This document shows positions 44,875 through 57,396 of a stretch of DNA of 64,000 nucleotides, piece by piece. This stretch comes from Ilyonectria destructans. Its lineage: Eukaryota > Ascomycota > Sordariomycetes > Hypocreales > Nectriaceae. A model generated the notes under the pieces. That model was not told the DNA's origin and ran no database searches. It saw only the letters and a program-made list of their open reading frames with translations. The stretch is taken from positions 2,604,001 to 2,668,000 of the forward strand of contig JAHEWK010000008.1 in assembly GCA_020740775.1 (NCBI GenBank). The letters run 5' to 3'. The position numbers were made by a program, and so were the translations under genes. Numbering within the stretch: position 1 is the stretch's first letter; every line of letters begins with the position of its first letter.

Positions 44875-46802
44875 ATGGCCAGCCCCAATCCTCTCAACGT
44901 CTACAAAGGACCAGACTCTGTCAAGGACTACTTTGACCCGGAATCATCACCTCCCCTCCCACTTGTTGAGATCCCCGAGTGTCTCAATCCGTACCGACAA
45001 GATGGAGTTCGTATCTACGCCAAGATGATGACAATGCACCCTGCCAACAATGTGAAGGCTATGCCAGGTAACACGGGTCATTGGGCTTTAGTGGGTAGTC
45101 TTGTTAACAGCAAAATACAGCGTTGAATCTCCTGCAGAACTGCGTGGAACCGGGAAAGACAAAGACAGTGGTCGAGTACAGCTCTGGATCAACAGTACTG
45201 TCCATGTCCTTGATTTCTCGTGCAATTCACGGTATCGATGACGTTCGAGCATTTCTCAGCAACAAAACTAGCATCACGAAGCTTCGCTTGATGCAGTTCT
45301 TCGGGATTGATATGTTCGTTTTCCATCATCCATGTTGTCGCACCGCTCATAAATCACAGAACTCTTTTTGGCGGCCCATCCCAACCAGAGCCCACCGATG
45401 AGCGCGGTGGCATCAAAGCAGCCAAAAGGCTAGCCCAAGAGTCAGACACAGCAATCAACCCGAATCAGTATGAGAATGATCTTGTAGGTTGACTGGGCAC
45501 TTCCTCTTGGCAGACTAGTACTGACAGGAAATCAGAATTGGAACGCCCACATCAAGTGGACTGGACCACAGATCTTCAAGCAACTCCCAGAGATCAACTT
45601 GATCTGCGCCGGAATGGGCACATCTGGTAGGTTTTATCTCAATAGTCGTTGATGGTTTGTTTTTGACAAAGTCCAGGGACTATGACCGGCTTGGGTACAT
45701 ATTTCAAAGATGCCAAACCTTCAGTCTATCGCCTAGGGTAAGTGCAACAACTCAAGCAGAGAAATATTCGTGCTAACAACATCTCAGAGTATGTACTGCA
45801 CCAGGTGATCGTGTTCCTGGACCGCGGTCGTTTGCACTCATGGCACCTGTCGAGTTTCCATGGAAGCGAGCCATTGATCACATTGAAGAAGTAAATTCGC
45901 ACAACTCCTATTCTCTATCGCTTGACCTTTGTCGCCAGGGCATTATCTGTGGTCCTTCATCCGGTTTCAACCTCAAAGGCCTCTTCCAACTTCTGGAGAA
46001 ACGCAAGATTGAGGGGACTCTGTCCGAGTTGGCAGGACCAAACGGCACAATCAACTGTGTATTTCTATGCTGTGACCTGCCGTATCAGTACATCAATGAA
46101 TACTTCGACAAATTGGGAGGTAGTTACTTCCCATCGATCAAGAACGAGGTACGTGGATCTGGGAAACGACAAAGGGTCCGAGGCTAACCTGATATCTAGG
46201 ACCTCTTGAAAGTTGACTTGCACCGATATGATGAGAAGTGGGAACGAGCAGCATCGAATGCCCTTGATGCCTTTTTTGACATCAACAGAGGCGCACTGCT
46301 GGACATGGTGCTCTCTGATCCCACCAAAGCAAACACAATCGAGCTGCACAACATCCTCCACTCGAAACAAGACACTGCAGTCATCGACCTTCGTCAACCT
46401 GGCGACTTTAAGAACTTCCAGCTTCCAGGATCAGTCAATATGCCGTTTGTTAATCCATCAACACCCGGTCCGTTCTCTGAATCCAAGATCCTCGAGTCAC
46501 TGTGGCAAAGACTCGAGGAAACATTCAAGTCTCCGGCCCAGGAGGTTCAGTCTCTCCTTTGCGACAAGCGAATCTTACTTGCATGCTACGACGGAGACAG
46601 CGCTAGAGTGGCTACCAGCGTGTTGCGGGCCCATGGCTATGAGGCTGATAGCATTCGAGGGGGTTTCATGGCTCTAAGTAAGATGAGGCAGACTTCGAAC
46701 AAAGCCGCGAAAGACGGAAGTAGGGAAAACTCTCCTTGGGTGGAATTGACGCACGAGCCATTTGGAATCAGCTCGGCTCCATCCGCTCCGGTTTCCCTTT
46801 GA
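44875..46802 (+). CDS. Cysteine-synthase-like PLP enzyme fused to a rhodanese domain
   Basis: Seven exons join in frame: 44875-45067, 45121-45313, 45360-45483, 45536-45626, 45677-45737, 45788-46148 and 46200-46802, giving 541 residues. The first ~370 residues are a fold-type II PLP enzyme of the cysteine synthase / cystathionine beta-synthase group. The PLP lysine is in ANNVKAMPALNLL (most relatives have the pattern GSVKDR), the substrate loop is EYSSGSTVLSMS, and the phosphate-binding loop is GMGTSGTMTGLGTYF. The C-terminal ~150 residues are a rhodanese domain: AVIDLRQPGDFKNFQLPGS and the active-site loop ACYDGDSARVA with Cys in a CX6R loop. The fusion suggests that sulfur made or used at the PLP site is passed to or from a persulfide cysteine. 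The changes around the PLP lysine leave the substrate open. Neighbours are a DHA2 carrier and a cation/proton antiporter. Confidence 0.85.
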
Positions 46803-47406
46803 TGTAGCATTGCGGTAACGAGGAATATGTAATACATAGGAGGGACTGCTATGATGGCATGTGGGTGAGTAAGAAATACCCTGAATGAAGAATGCTACGG
46901 AAATCGATTTATATAGAAGAAACGAACGACTGTCATACTTTCCTACGCCCTTGGGGCCACAATTGGTAGTTATGAGGTCAAGATGTGTTATACTTGAAGC
47001 AAAATGTCTAGACTTGCCGGAGCATACGTTATGTGCTACCTCGTTCAAGATTGCTTGCAGGCTTGTATGCTACGGCAAGAACAGAATCAGTCGTCATATC
47101 CAGGGGACGAAGAATATCATCAGGGATCCTCTCGTCATCTCTACTGGAAATTAGTAGCGAGATATACTGAAAATTAGTAGCTGATTTACATACGCTGGAA
47201 AAAGTGGCTACTGTAGATGTGCTGTAAGTTAGGGGTTAAGCGCTAGTATTTAGGAGTGCAATTTGCGGACCTTGTCTAATGTGCGACTGCAAAACGCCCA
47301 GCCGGAAGCGGAGAATCAGGGCTCCGAGAAAATATCATATCGGTTTCGGCAAGAACGCGTCCTAAAAGCCACTTGAAGGCATCAAACTGCTGAAGACGAC
47401 CTTGAG
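46803..47406. other. Intergenic
   Basis: This 604-bp stretch lies between two genes on the same strand and should hold the antiporter promoter. Short matching phrases (ctggaaattagtagc / ctgaaaattagtagc) occur near 47144 and 47167. No gene is seen. Confidence 0.5.
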
Positions 47407-49229
47407 ATGGCAATGGAGGCTTCGCTCTCTTACCATGAGCCGTCCATCACGGTCATTTCCATTCTCTCTGGATTTTTACTACTCTTGAATCTAGTCAATT
47501 TTGGTCTGGACAAGATTGCGTACTGCGGCCTGATTGGCCAGGTTGCGCTCGGCATTGCTTGGGGCACTCCTGGGGCAAAATGGCTCTCGCGAGAAGTTGA
47601 AGATGCTGTGATGCAGCTGGGCTATCTCGGTCTGATTCTCATTGTATATGATGGTACGTGATGCTTAGGTTTGTATACTCGCCTCTTCTAACATCTAACG
47701 TAGGTGGTCTCGCCACTTCGTTCAAGTCCTTGAAGGCCAACATCGGTCTCTCCTCCTGCGTGGCTGTTACGGGCATCGTTCTACCCATCGGCCTATCCTT
47801 CGCACTCAAATCTATGCTCAATGCATCCCCGTTGCAAGCCTTTGCTGCAGGTGCAGCGCTCTGCTCGACCAGCCTGGGCACAACCTTCACTATCTTGGGT
47901 ACAAGTGGCCTCTCCGCTACTCGCCTTGGCGTCGTCCTCACAAGCGCTGCCATGATGGATGATGTAGTCGGCCTCATCATGGTCCAAGTTATTTCGAATC
48001 TTGGTGGAGACGATTTCGATGCTGTCACCGTTGTCCGTCCAGTCATGGTATCCTTGGCTTTTGCATCTGTCATCCCGGTCCTCTGCAAATTTGTTGTTGC
48101 GCCCTTGACCCAAAAGCTCAACGCGATCCGCGAGACTCACCCAACCGGAAACATCTCCCGAGTCTTCAAGTTGAGACAAACCGCCTTTGCCATTCACACA
48201 GCCTTCCTTCTAGGCCTCGTGATAGGCGCGACCTTTGCCGGTACGTCGAGTCTTCTGGCAGCTTATATCGCTGGTGCAGCCATCAGCTGGTGGGATTCCG
48301 AGGTTTCCCATGTTCCAAGCCGACACCATCTCGCCCCTTCTGAGAGGGAAACACTTCAAGGTGAGAGAACAGAGAGCACTGGGAGCACGTCTATAGGCCC
48401 AGCATCCACCGCACCCGAGGAGGAACCTGGGGTACCGCTGGCTATGGAGGGCGGCTCGGGAATGGAGACTTATGAGTGCTACTACGACTCTACCGTTCAG
48501 CGTATTCTGAAGCCATTTTTCTTTGTGAGTAACCAAAATTGACCTCGAGGATATCTATTTACTAACCCAACACAGGCATCTATTGGGTTTTCCGTCCCTA
48601 TCACCAAGATGTTTTCTGGTCCCATTGCTTGGCGCGGAATCATCTACACCATTCTTATGACAGTTGGCAAGCTGGCATGCGGAATTTGGCTGGTCTCTTT
48701 TGCAAATCCCCTTCACTCCATTAAGCACTTCGTCCAGAGACTTTTGTATCTCTTCAGGAGACAATCTACACCGCTAGTGCCAGGAGCCCAGTGTGTGGAT
48801 TCCGAATCCTCCGCAGCGTCTCAAGCCAGGCCAGAGCCTATAACCGAGCGTGGCGTAGTGCTTCTGCAGTCACTGACCGACACAACCCCTCACCCAGTGT
48901 CACCCGAGGTCCGCAACTCTACACCGAAGCCAGAGAAGGCCCTATCTCTCTATCCGGCATGCATGATCGGTCTTGGAATGGTTGCTCGCGGTGAGATCGG
49001 GTTTCTGATTGCCGCATTGGCTGAGAGTAAGGGGGTTTTCGGACGTCCACCAAACGGCCAGCCTTCAGAGCTTTTCCTCATTGTCACTTGGGCGATCTCC
49101 CTCTGCACTGTCATCGGGCCTATCTGTGTTGGACTGTTGGTGAACCGAGTCAACCAACTGGAGATGAGAAGTCAAAAGCGAAGGGGTGAAGGAAAGCGGA
49201 ACGTTCTCGGGGCTTGGGGCGTCAGGTAG
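47407..49229 (+). CDS. CPA2-type Na+(K+)/H+ antiporter
   Basis: Exons 47407-47653, 47704-48524 and 48576-49229 give 573 residues. The membrane part shows the CPA2/Kef-like pattern: LDKIAYCGLIGQVALGIAWG (helix 2), GYLGLILIVYDGGLATSF, ASPLQAFAAGAALCSTSLGTTFTIL, and the ion-binding pair in TSAAMMDDVVGLIMVQVI (adjacent Asp). TFAGTSSLLAAYIAGAAISWW follows. A cytoplasmic linker of about 75 residues rich in Ser, Glu and Pro comes next, then KPFFFASIGFSVPITKMF, the typical helix with the family Gly. A second hydrophilic loop (about 60 residues) precedes MIGLGMVARGEIGFLIA, whose Arg-Gly-Glu is the conserved late-helix motif. It should exchange monovalent cations for protons at a membrane; the location cannot be told. 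No C-terminal nucleotide-binding domain is present. Confidence 0.87.
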
Positions 49230-49822
49230 ATGCCTCCAACAGCAATCATCGTCATCGAGGCAACATTATAGGGGGGAAATGTTACAACAATCAAGCCACT
49301 TCTACTATCTGGGTGCATTTTGCGACTCTGGGCTATGTCTGCATGACCACTCATGCACGACTTAGCGCGTGAGCCCCTCCAACTATCCCCAGCCTTCAAG
49401 CCACGGGCGGAATCCTCACACTGGTGTGACCGTTTTTCAAGCCTTTGGCTGATAATAGGCTAAACTTGCCTCCGGGCTGCAATGCATCAGCGCCCAACAT
49501 AAGCCGTGGCTGTCTTGTTCAACGCCTGGCATTGCGATTGGATACGTGTTGTTGCCAGAAGCGAAAAGAAAAAGGAAAAAAAGCCACCCCTAGGCAGAAG
49601 TGCAAATAGACATACAAATGCCGCAGTCGTCATATGTGCGGAACTTGACTGAGGCTGACAGGAGCGTCAGCCCCAACGGCGTCCTTCCAGCGTCGCCTAA
49701 TTTCACCGGGTTTCATTAGGCTCTTATAAGATTCCTTTTCTCTTGTCAAAGCATCTTCAAAGCATCACTCTTCTATGTGGCCTCTTTCTATATTGCCTGA
49801 GTGAGCCGTATTCATCTACACG
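49230..49822. other. Intergenic, promoter of the NACHT-ankyrin gene
   Basis: This 593-bp stretch contains TATAAG at 49725-49730, about 95 bp before the start codon at 49823. Nothing else is recognised. Confidence 0.5.
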
Positions 49823-52800
49823 ATGGGCGACCCTCTTTCCGTCGCAGGCAGTATCGTTGGCATTATTGCGCTCGCGGATGTTGCCTTCAAATATGTCTAC
49901 AAATACGTCAGAGCTGCCAAGAATGCCGAGTACGACATCAAAGCCCTCGCCGACGAGATTGACGGCCTTGCAAGGCTGTTACGGCATCTCGAGGCCCTCG
50001 CTTCGGACTTGGAAGACGAGGGTGACAAATTTGACCCGGCCCTGAGAACGCATTACTTGAGCCATTGCGAGATGACTTTGCAACAAATCGAGAAGCGGGT
50101 CAAGAAGGCTGCCAACGGTTTTGCCCAGTCCAAACTCCAGGGATTTGCTCGACAGCTCAAATGGCCTTACTCTGCGTCAGAGACGAAGGGGTTGCTCGCA
50201 GAACTTTCCCGTCACAAGGCGACCATCACTGCTGCTCTGGCGACGGACTCGATGCGCAAGTTACAGTTGTCGCTGTCAAAAACCCCCGAGCTGGACAAGC
50301 AACTTGCTGCCATTGGGCAAACGGTAGCACAGATCGAAGTCAACACCCGTATCGACGTGAACGATCAAAAGCGGCGCGTTCTCGACTACTTTATGAAGGT
50401 CAGCCCTCAGCCAAACTTGGAAACCAGTATTAGGCTCCGGCATCCCATGACTGGAACGTGGTTGACAGAATCTCCTAGGTTCCTTCACTGGCTAGAGACC
50501 CCAGGTTCCAAGCTCTGGTTAACTGGCATTCCAGGGGCTGGGAAGACTGTTATTGCGGGCTCAGTGATCCAAGAAGCGCTGGACCGCAGCTACAATAACC
50601 AACAAGTCGGCGTGGCTTTCTTCTTTTGCGATTACAAGAACTCTGAGACCTGGGAGACGGCCGTTATTCTAGGTGCAGTTGCTTCCCAACTCGCTCGCCA
50701 GAAGGATGAGGCCTTCGAGATCCTTCGCCAGTATCATGACGACCTCCATCCAGAAAGGGGCCTTACACAGACCCCAGACCCTGACGAACTCCGGGCAAGG
50801 ATCGTCCAGATGGCCGAACTCTTCGATCAAACAATGATCGTTGTCGACGGTCTAGATGAGTGCGGCGATAAAGCAGATGATGTGGTCGACATTCTATTGG
50901 AAGTGGCCGACTACTCGGAAAAATTGTCAATGGCTCTTTTAAGTCGTGATCACCTCAACATCCGTGATCGCCTAGAGCCAGAGTTCGACATCGCTCCTAT
51001 CGCAGCGGACACCACAGACTTGAAACGATATGTCAGCGCAGAGCTTGAGCAGCGCATTAAAGGTGGACGACTGCGGCTTTCCGACATGAGTATGAAAGAG
51101 GAGATAGCAGAGACTCTTGTGAGCCGAGCCCAAGGAATGTATGCTATATGTATCTTCTGCCTTTCATCAGCCATCAAGCTCACGCTATACAGGTTTCGCT
51201 GGGTGGTCTGTCAGCTCGACTACCTCTGTGACTGTCTCCATGACGCAGAGCGACGAGAGGCTCTGAAGAAGCTTCCCCCGGATCTTCCTGAGAGTTATCG
51301 TCGGCTTCTTGAGCGAGTCAACCGCTCGAAGACTGGCGCTCCAGCAATGGTTCAAATGTGTCTTCACTTCATTGCATATCATAGGTTGCCAATACTTGAA
51401 CTACGGCAGGCCATCTCGACCCCATCCACCCTAGGTGCGACACTTTATGAGAAAAGCATGATTTCAGAACAAGAGATTTCTCGGAGATGTAGCAGCCTTA
51501 TCCGAAAGTCGGCAGATGGGAAGTGCTTTGAGTTCGCTCACTTCTCGGTTCAGGAGTTTCTCGAAGATGAGGAGGCTCTGTCACAGCCGCTTAACACGCC
51601 TGGTCTTCGAATCGACAACTTTTTCATAACAAAGGAGAAGAGTCACTCGCTGTTAGCTGCTCAATGCCTCAGATTCCTACAGCTCAGCAACTTTGAACAT
51701 CCACCAACGAGTTCAAGTAAAGACATGGAATTTCACTGGATACCTGATGTTGAACAGTCTTCATTCTACCCATACTCTGCCATTTGGTGGTTCCAACTTA
51801 CGAAAGAGGGCTTTGACGACACAACGTTGTCTCTTGCTACCTCTCTATTTCACCCCAAGAGGAAAGCGCAGTTCTTACACTGGACAACTATTGTTCTCAG
51901 CTACACGGAGTACGGGCCCGGCAGGGTAACAGATATCGAAATGAAGGAGCAGGGTGACCAGTCGGCCGCCGCGAAACTCTCCTATCGACATAATTGCGCC
52001 CACTTTCTCCGAGTGCGTCAGATGGTCCTTGGCAGTAGCTTCAAACCGCTTCATATGGCGGCATTACTGAATCTGCCCGAAATCTGCCGCTACCTTCTCG
52101 ACCAAGGAGCACAAGTCAATTGCCCATGGGGCGCGGGGAGGCCGATTGACCTAGCTTTCGTGACTATTTCTCAAGTGCGCGAGTGCATGTTTGATACCTC
52201 GCCCGTTGGAGATGACCATGATGAACGTGCTAGGGCTGAACTTTCAGGGCCGAGGTTACTTCCCAGCAACAAACGAAGAAACCTCACCATCAATTGCCTA
52301 ATCGAACACGGCGCAGAGCTATCAAGCAACCAAGTTATTGAGGGAACCCTTTCTGTTTTTTCCGTTATTTTCGTACTTGGGGCGTGGTCCGGTGATTTCA
52401 GCCCAGTCCTCGCGCTTCTTCGCTGCGGTATCAGCCCCAGCATGACGGAAATTGAGAGGTTTGACTTTTGCACGAGAGCGGGCAGGAAGAACGTGAACAA
52501 TGACACGGAATCCTCAACGCTCGCGATCCTACAGTACCTCACTTCAACGTCGGCTTACGATACAGAGTGGGGCAGGCAAATGGGCTCCACAATTTGGCAC
52601 CTGGCCGTCAAGCACGGCTTCTCATATACAGACGATCCATTTCTAGTCGACTCGGGAATCTCCATGTCAGAGAAAACCCTAGCTGTCAAGATGCTCGCAG
52701 CGATCGAGAGCGACGACGTCGAATCAGCGAAGAGATGCCTCGCCGATGATCGACTAGACCGTGGAGCTTCATTTTCCGAGAATGGGAACACGTTGCTGCA

Positions 52801-55800
52801 CTTTGCGGTTCAGCGCAGAGCTTCTGCAACTCTTGAAGCGCTACTGGATGCGGGCTGTGATCCTTATCTCCAAAACGCCAAAGGTGACCTCCCGATCCAT
52901 ATGTATGACTGGTCATGCCAGGATTGCCAAGATTGCCAGGTTTTTAGGACGCTGAAGAAATTTGGTGTCTCCCTCTCAAGTCAAAATGCCCAAGGTTTCA
53001 CAATCTGGCACTTGTGGGCTGCTTGTATGGCCCGCGCCAAATTTCCCAAGAAAGTATTCGAGCTTGACAGGGAGGAGGCATCCTGTGCTCTTAAAACGAA
53101 GTCTTCTAGAGGCGATACGGCACTTTCGCTCCTGTTGTGGAATCCTCCTCGTTACAACCAAGGAGCCGAGGATGCGCACCAACTCGTGGACCAGTGCTCG
53201 AAAATACCAGGCTACTGGCAGAATCATGGTCCAGCCTTCAGCGCAGCAGCACACTTCGGGTCTGAAATGGTCATACGTCGCCTACAGGAGGCCGGTGCCA
53301 CAGCCGAAACAGCAGTCGAGGGATCCCGTACGCCCCTGCACCACCTAGGGCCCGCGGCTTCGTTGCAAGCCGTACGAGCATTGTTAGGCCTCTACGAGGA
53401 GGCACTACAGTACAGGTTTGAAGGTGACCTACCGGTCGAGGCCTACATTATGACATGTCTGCGACTTGAAGCCAAACCCGACGCGACTATTATTGAAGCC
53501 CTCGCGCCGCCGAGTCTCATCAGCAGCCAGCAATCACTCTGGACCTTCGCCTGCCATCTTCCAGGTCGAATTTTGCAGCAAGGCTTACACTGGAATACCG
53601 TCAGAGGCCGCTCGTTGTTGGTGAACAACGTCACCGCGGCCATGCTTCGACTTGGAGCGATGCGGGTCTACGAAGATTTCATGCAGCAGTCTGGATTGCT
53701 CCCACTTTTCCTAGGAATACTTGGGATTGATCAGGCACTTGACCCAATTCTTTACGCATCTACAGACCACATTCGCGACGCACTTTCACAAACAGGCTTT
53801 TTAGCAGAGACAATGAATTCATCCGCCGTACTCGTGTTCTTCAATAGCGCTATCCGATACTCGAACTTAGATCTAACTCGTCTGTTTCTCAACTACCAAA
53901 TTGACATTCACGGCCGTCCCAGCAACGGTTGGTCGCCAATCAGTCTTGCCTGCCATTCCATCTACGCTCTTCACCTTTCCAGTTCTGAAGATGGGAAGGT
54001 CATCCTCCAGGAACTTTTAAGCCATTGTATCGAGGAGAAACTCAATGAAATTCTACCTGCCGATGATGGCCTAGGGCTTCTCCATAGGCTTGCGACAAGC
54101 AGGGATACAACCAGCATCCTTTGGTTAGTGGAGGCGCTGATTGAAAGAGGCGCCAACATTAACCTGATGACCGGAGGCTGTAGACAAATCTCTGTTCTCG
54201 CCCATCACCTATACGAGTCTTCCACACAATGTGCCGAGTTGTTTCTGAAATTAGGGGCCGATCCCATGGCCAAAGGCTCCCCAAACTCTCCGACAGCAGT
54301 CCAGGCCGCCATCGAAACCGGGAATGCGGCATTTCTGAAGCTACTGCTTGTTCACACCTCTAGTAGCTCTTCCGTCATCGACTGGGAGATGCCAATGGAC
54401 ATTAATAAAAAATGGAAAGACAAGGAATTGCTCAGAACTAGGCAGGCAAATGCCCTACATTGCGCCGCCATGGCTAACGACGCAGGATGTCTGCAATTCC
54501 TGTTTGGCGAGAATCTCGTCTCGACTAACGTTTCGAAATCATCTGAAGGCTTGACCCCTCTTCATATTAGCGCTTTCGCAGGTTCCGTGGAGACAACGAA
54601 GCTTCTTCTTTCCAGAGGGTTCAATATCATGGCGGAAACCAACTGTCGAGAAACTCCACTACATTTTGCCGCCAAGGGAGGATCTCTGCCCGTCCTGGAA
54701 CTCCTAATCCAGCACGGGGCATCGCAGACGATGGACGTTTATGGCAAGACCCCAGTGCGGTATGCTCAAAGGGGAGACTTCCTTGAGATGGTTTCACTGC
54801 TTAACGGAATATCCACTGACGATGCGAGTCAGCCGCCATTCGATCCTAGGGAGGATCTGCCTTTACGGCAGCTCCAAATCCTCGCAGATGCACTTGAGGA
54901 TGCTGTTCGAGATGATGACCAAGCCGAGTGCGAGAGGCTATTCAGCCAAGGTTGCCCAGTCGATGTGTCGTTGCGTGAAAGCGGGGCGAGCTCCGCTCTG
55001 GTTCTTGCTTTGCAGCTCGAAAGCTTGGAAATGGCCGAATGGCTTCTGTCGAAAGGGGCGAGTGTGCTGAAACCTTGGAATAACGCTCTTGACGCATATA
55101 GTGTGATCGAGGAGGTCGCTGCTAATCCAGGTCTCAACCCGCTACTGCCAGAAATCGTAGAAAAATACTGTGCTCAAGGAGGAGATCTGGTCTCGGGAGA
55201 CGACTTCCCATTACATCGCGCCGCGGATGAAGAAAATACAGACGGACTTAAGCTTCTGCTAAAATCCTTGGAAGCTTGCAGTCCTATGCTCGAGTAAGTT
55301 AAACCTGAAACGTTCTGGTCTTATATCTTATACTTGCTAATGTGACATCGAAGACGAAAATACAGAATGCGCTTCCACCAGATTAAAGATGTAATTTTGA
55401 ATCGTCTTTGCCATCAACCCTGGTGGGGATGGAGCACAGTTCATTTTGCCTCATATCTTGGCAACAAATCGATGGTTTCGTTCCTTGTTGAGGAAGGGTC
55501 ATCAATCGATGGAGCTGGTGCCAATGGCTGGACACCGCTGATGTGTGCTGGAACCGCTGACATGGCACAACACCTGATCAGCTTAGGCGCGCCAACTAGT
55601 TCACTGTGCAGACACGGGCATTTTGACTCCCTGCGCTTTCTTACGGCGGAGCAATTTGTGGGTCTGTATCCCATCATTATTTCACAACTACCCGAGGGAT
55701 TCTTGAACGACTTGCCCACTGGACTGGGGCCCACGCCCTGTATTGATATCGAGATCGCTCCCGAGGATGTCTTGAAACTGCATGACGTGAACTACTCCCT

Positions 55801-56545
55801 GCTCCTGGAAGATGAGGGTGGCCGGAGCTTGATGCATTCTATCATCTCCCAGGACAATACGTCAGACGTTGTGCTCGATGCGGATCTTGGTCTACCAACA
55901 ACAACGCCTTTCCCTTGGCATCTGGATTCTGTTAGTTTCCCCAAACTTGCTTTCCTAACAACTAAGTTCCGCAAATTCCAACGGAAGCTGTCATGTCACA
56001 CCTTTCGGACAATTCTCAACCTGGAACCATCCCGTGGCTGGAGCCCCTTGTGCCGCGCCGCATCACTGGGCTTCCCCGACATCATTGCGAACTGCTTGGA
56101 AATGGGTGCTCAGATTGATTTTGAAGGATGTCCCTTGGGCTCAGCTGTCATGGTCGCGAGCCTGTGCGGGAGCCTTGACGCTGTCAAGTTCCTGGTGCGC
56201 AACGGAGCGTCAGTCTACTATGCCGGACCAAACGGCATCAGAAATTGTTATGCACTTGCTAGGTCTCCAGCTATCAAGTCGTGGCTTCTATCTGGTCGGT
56301 TCATGGACCAACTATCAATCACGGCGCCCGGAGTGAATGCCGAGGGAGTTCAGATCAAGCCTTGGAGTGGTTCTGTTCGAGCTGGTGTGAGGCTCTATGG
56401 CAAGAGAGAGAAGTCACCGACTGTATCGATGTTGGACGATGTGAAGAGACTGGGGTTGGCAAGAAAACACTGGGAGGGCAAGGTTGTGCCCTTTGACGAG
56501 GAAATTGAGACATTCCTTAAGAATTGGGACGCAGATATTCCCTAG
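49823..56545 (+). CDS. NACHT-ankyrin STAND protein (fungal NLR-like), 2,198 residues
   Basis: Exons 49823-51138, 51193-55293 and 55366-56545 join in frame. The N-terminus (MGDPLSVAGSIVGIIALADV..., about 190 residues, helical) is of the SesA/HeLo-like type that heads many fungal STAND receptors. The NACHT follows: LWLTGIPGAGKTVIAG at about residue 233, Walker B MIVVDGLDECGD at about 337, then MALLSRD. A winged-helix part ends FEFAHFSVQEFLED. Intron 51139-51192 rejoins RAQGM to FRWVVCQLDYLC, the usual uninterrupted family sequence. After about residue 730 come ankyrin repeats, many divergent, with clear ones at PLHMAALLNLPEICRYLLDQGA, TPLHISAFAGSVETTKLLLS and TPLHFAAKGGSLPVLELLIQHGA. The last exon adds four or five more and a unique basic tail (KRLGLARKHWEGK). 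It is probably a nucleotide-switched receptor; its ligand is unknown. Confidence 0.92.
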
Positions 56546-57313
56546 CTACCGGGCTTAAAACGTCGATGCAACAGGCGTACGGCGTTCAGTCAACCTTTGT
56601 TCAGTTCTATTAAAACAACTCCATTTAATAGCACATTCAATCGGTTTACAAGACCTCGAGCCTCCTCATTCATAGTTAGGCTACATGGCGAGCTAATATT
56701 GTTCCTCGACGACACAGAACTAGATAGTATGTATTTCCAGGAGAGGTGCCTAATAAAGGCGTACGGTCGTATTTCCCTGACCGTGTGCTATAACTGGGCT
56801 GTGAGAAATCTTTGTCAGAGACTGAATCCTACATAATCGGTCAAGGCTTCTGCCTGGGCGATTATGGCCTGTCAGCGCTGACCCTTGACCAGCCACAACC
56901 GGTCATCAACTTGGGTTTGGCGACTGTGGATTACACGTTAATCATATCTAAATTCCCACCTCTTGCTGAGGATGGCCCGTTTCAGATTGATGTTGCTACA
57001 GCTACGCCGACTGGGTGAGTACATAGTCTATCTCTGTTTGGATCCTCAAGGGGATGTCAGTGGGTTAACCGATGAACCAAGCCCCAGTTCCTCTACTACA
57101 AGCCCCATCAACAGATCGATTAGCATTTTCACCCAAACCCTCACCCTTAAGATGGCAATATAGTATACCTAATACAAATTGGCGATACATACTCAGTACA
57201 ACAGCTTAGATTGAGACTTTGTGTATCCTACTGTATGCTACGTTCTCAGACCCATACATCCAGCACAGCGCATGTATACCCGGTTCCGCGGCCAAATTTG
57301 CCACAATTCACCA
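56546..57313. other. Intergenic
   Basis: This 768-bp stretch lies between the NACHT-ankyrin gene and the tRNA. The short plus-strand open frames have no motifs. Nothing recognised. Confidence 0.5.
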
Positions 57314-57396
57314 GCGTAATTGGTTTAGTGGTAAAATTCTCCGTTGCCATTCGAGCAACGTTCGGGGAGCCCTGGGTTCGATTCCCAGATTACGCA
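57314..57396 (+). tRNA. tRNA-Gly (anticodon GCC) with a 12-nt intron
   Basis: The acceptor stem GCGTAAT pairs with ATTACGC (57389-57395), with discriminator A at 57396. The A box GGTTTAGTGGT and B box GGTTCGATTCC are perfect. The anticodon stem CTCCG/CGGGG encloses TTGCCA. A 12-nt intron (TTCGAGCAACGT) follows position 37, the canonical site. The T stem CTGGG/CCCAG is fully paired. It is isolated between protein genes. Confidence 0.95.

Noticed and set aside
38990..49229. A secondary-metabolite gene cluster
   Set aside because: Transporters and a PLP enzyme are present, but no polyketide synthase, NRPS, terpene cyclase or similar backbone enzyme is found in the window.
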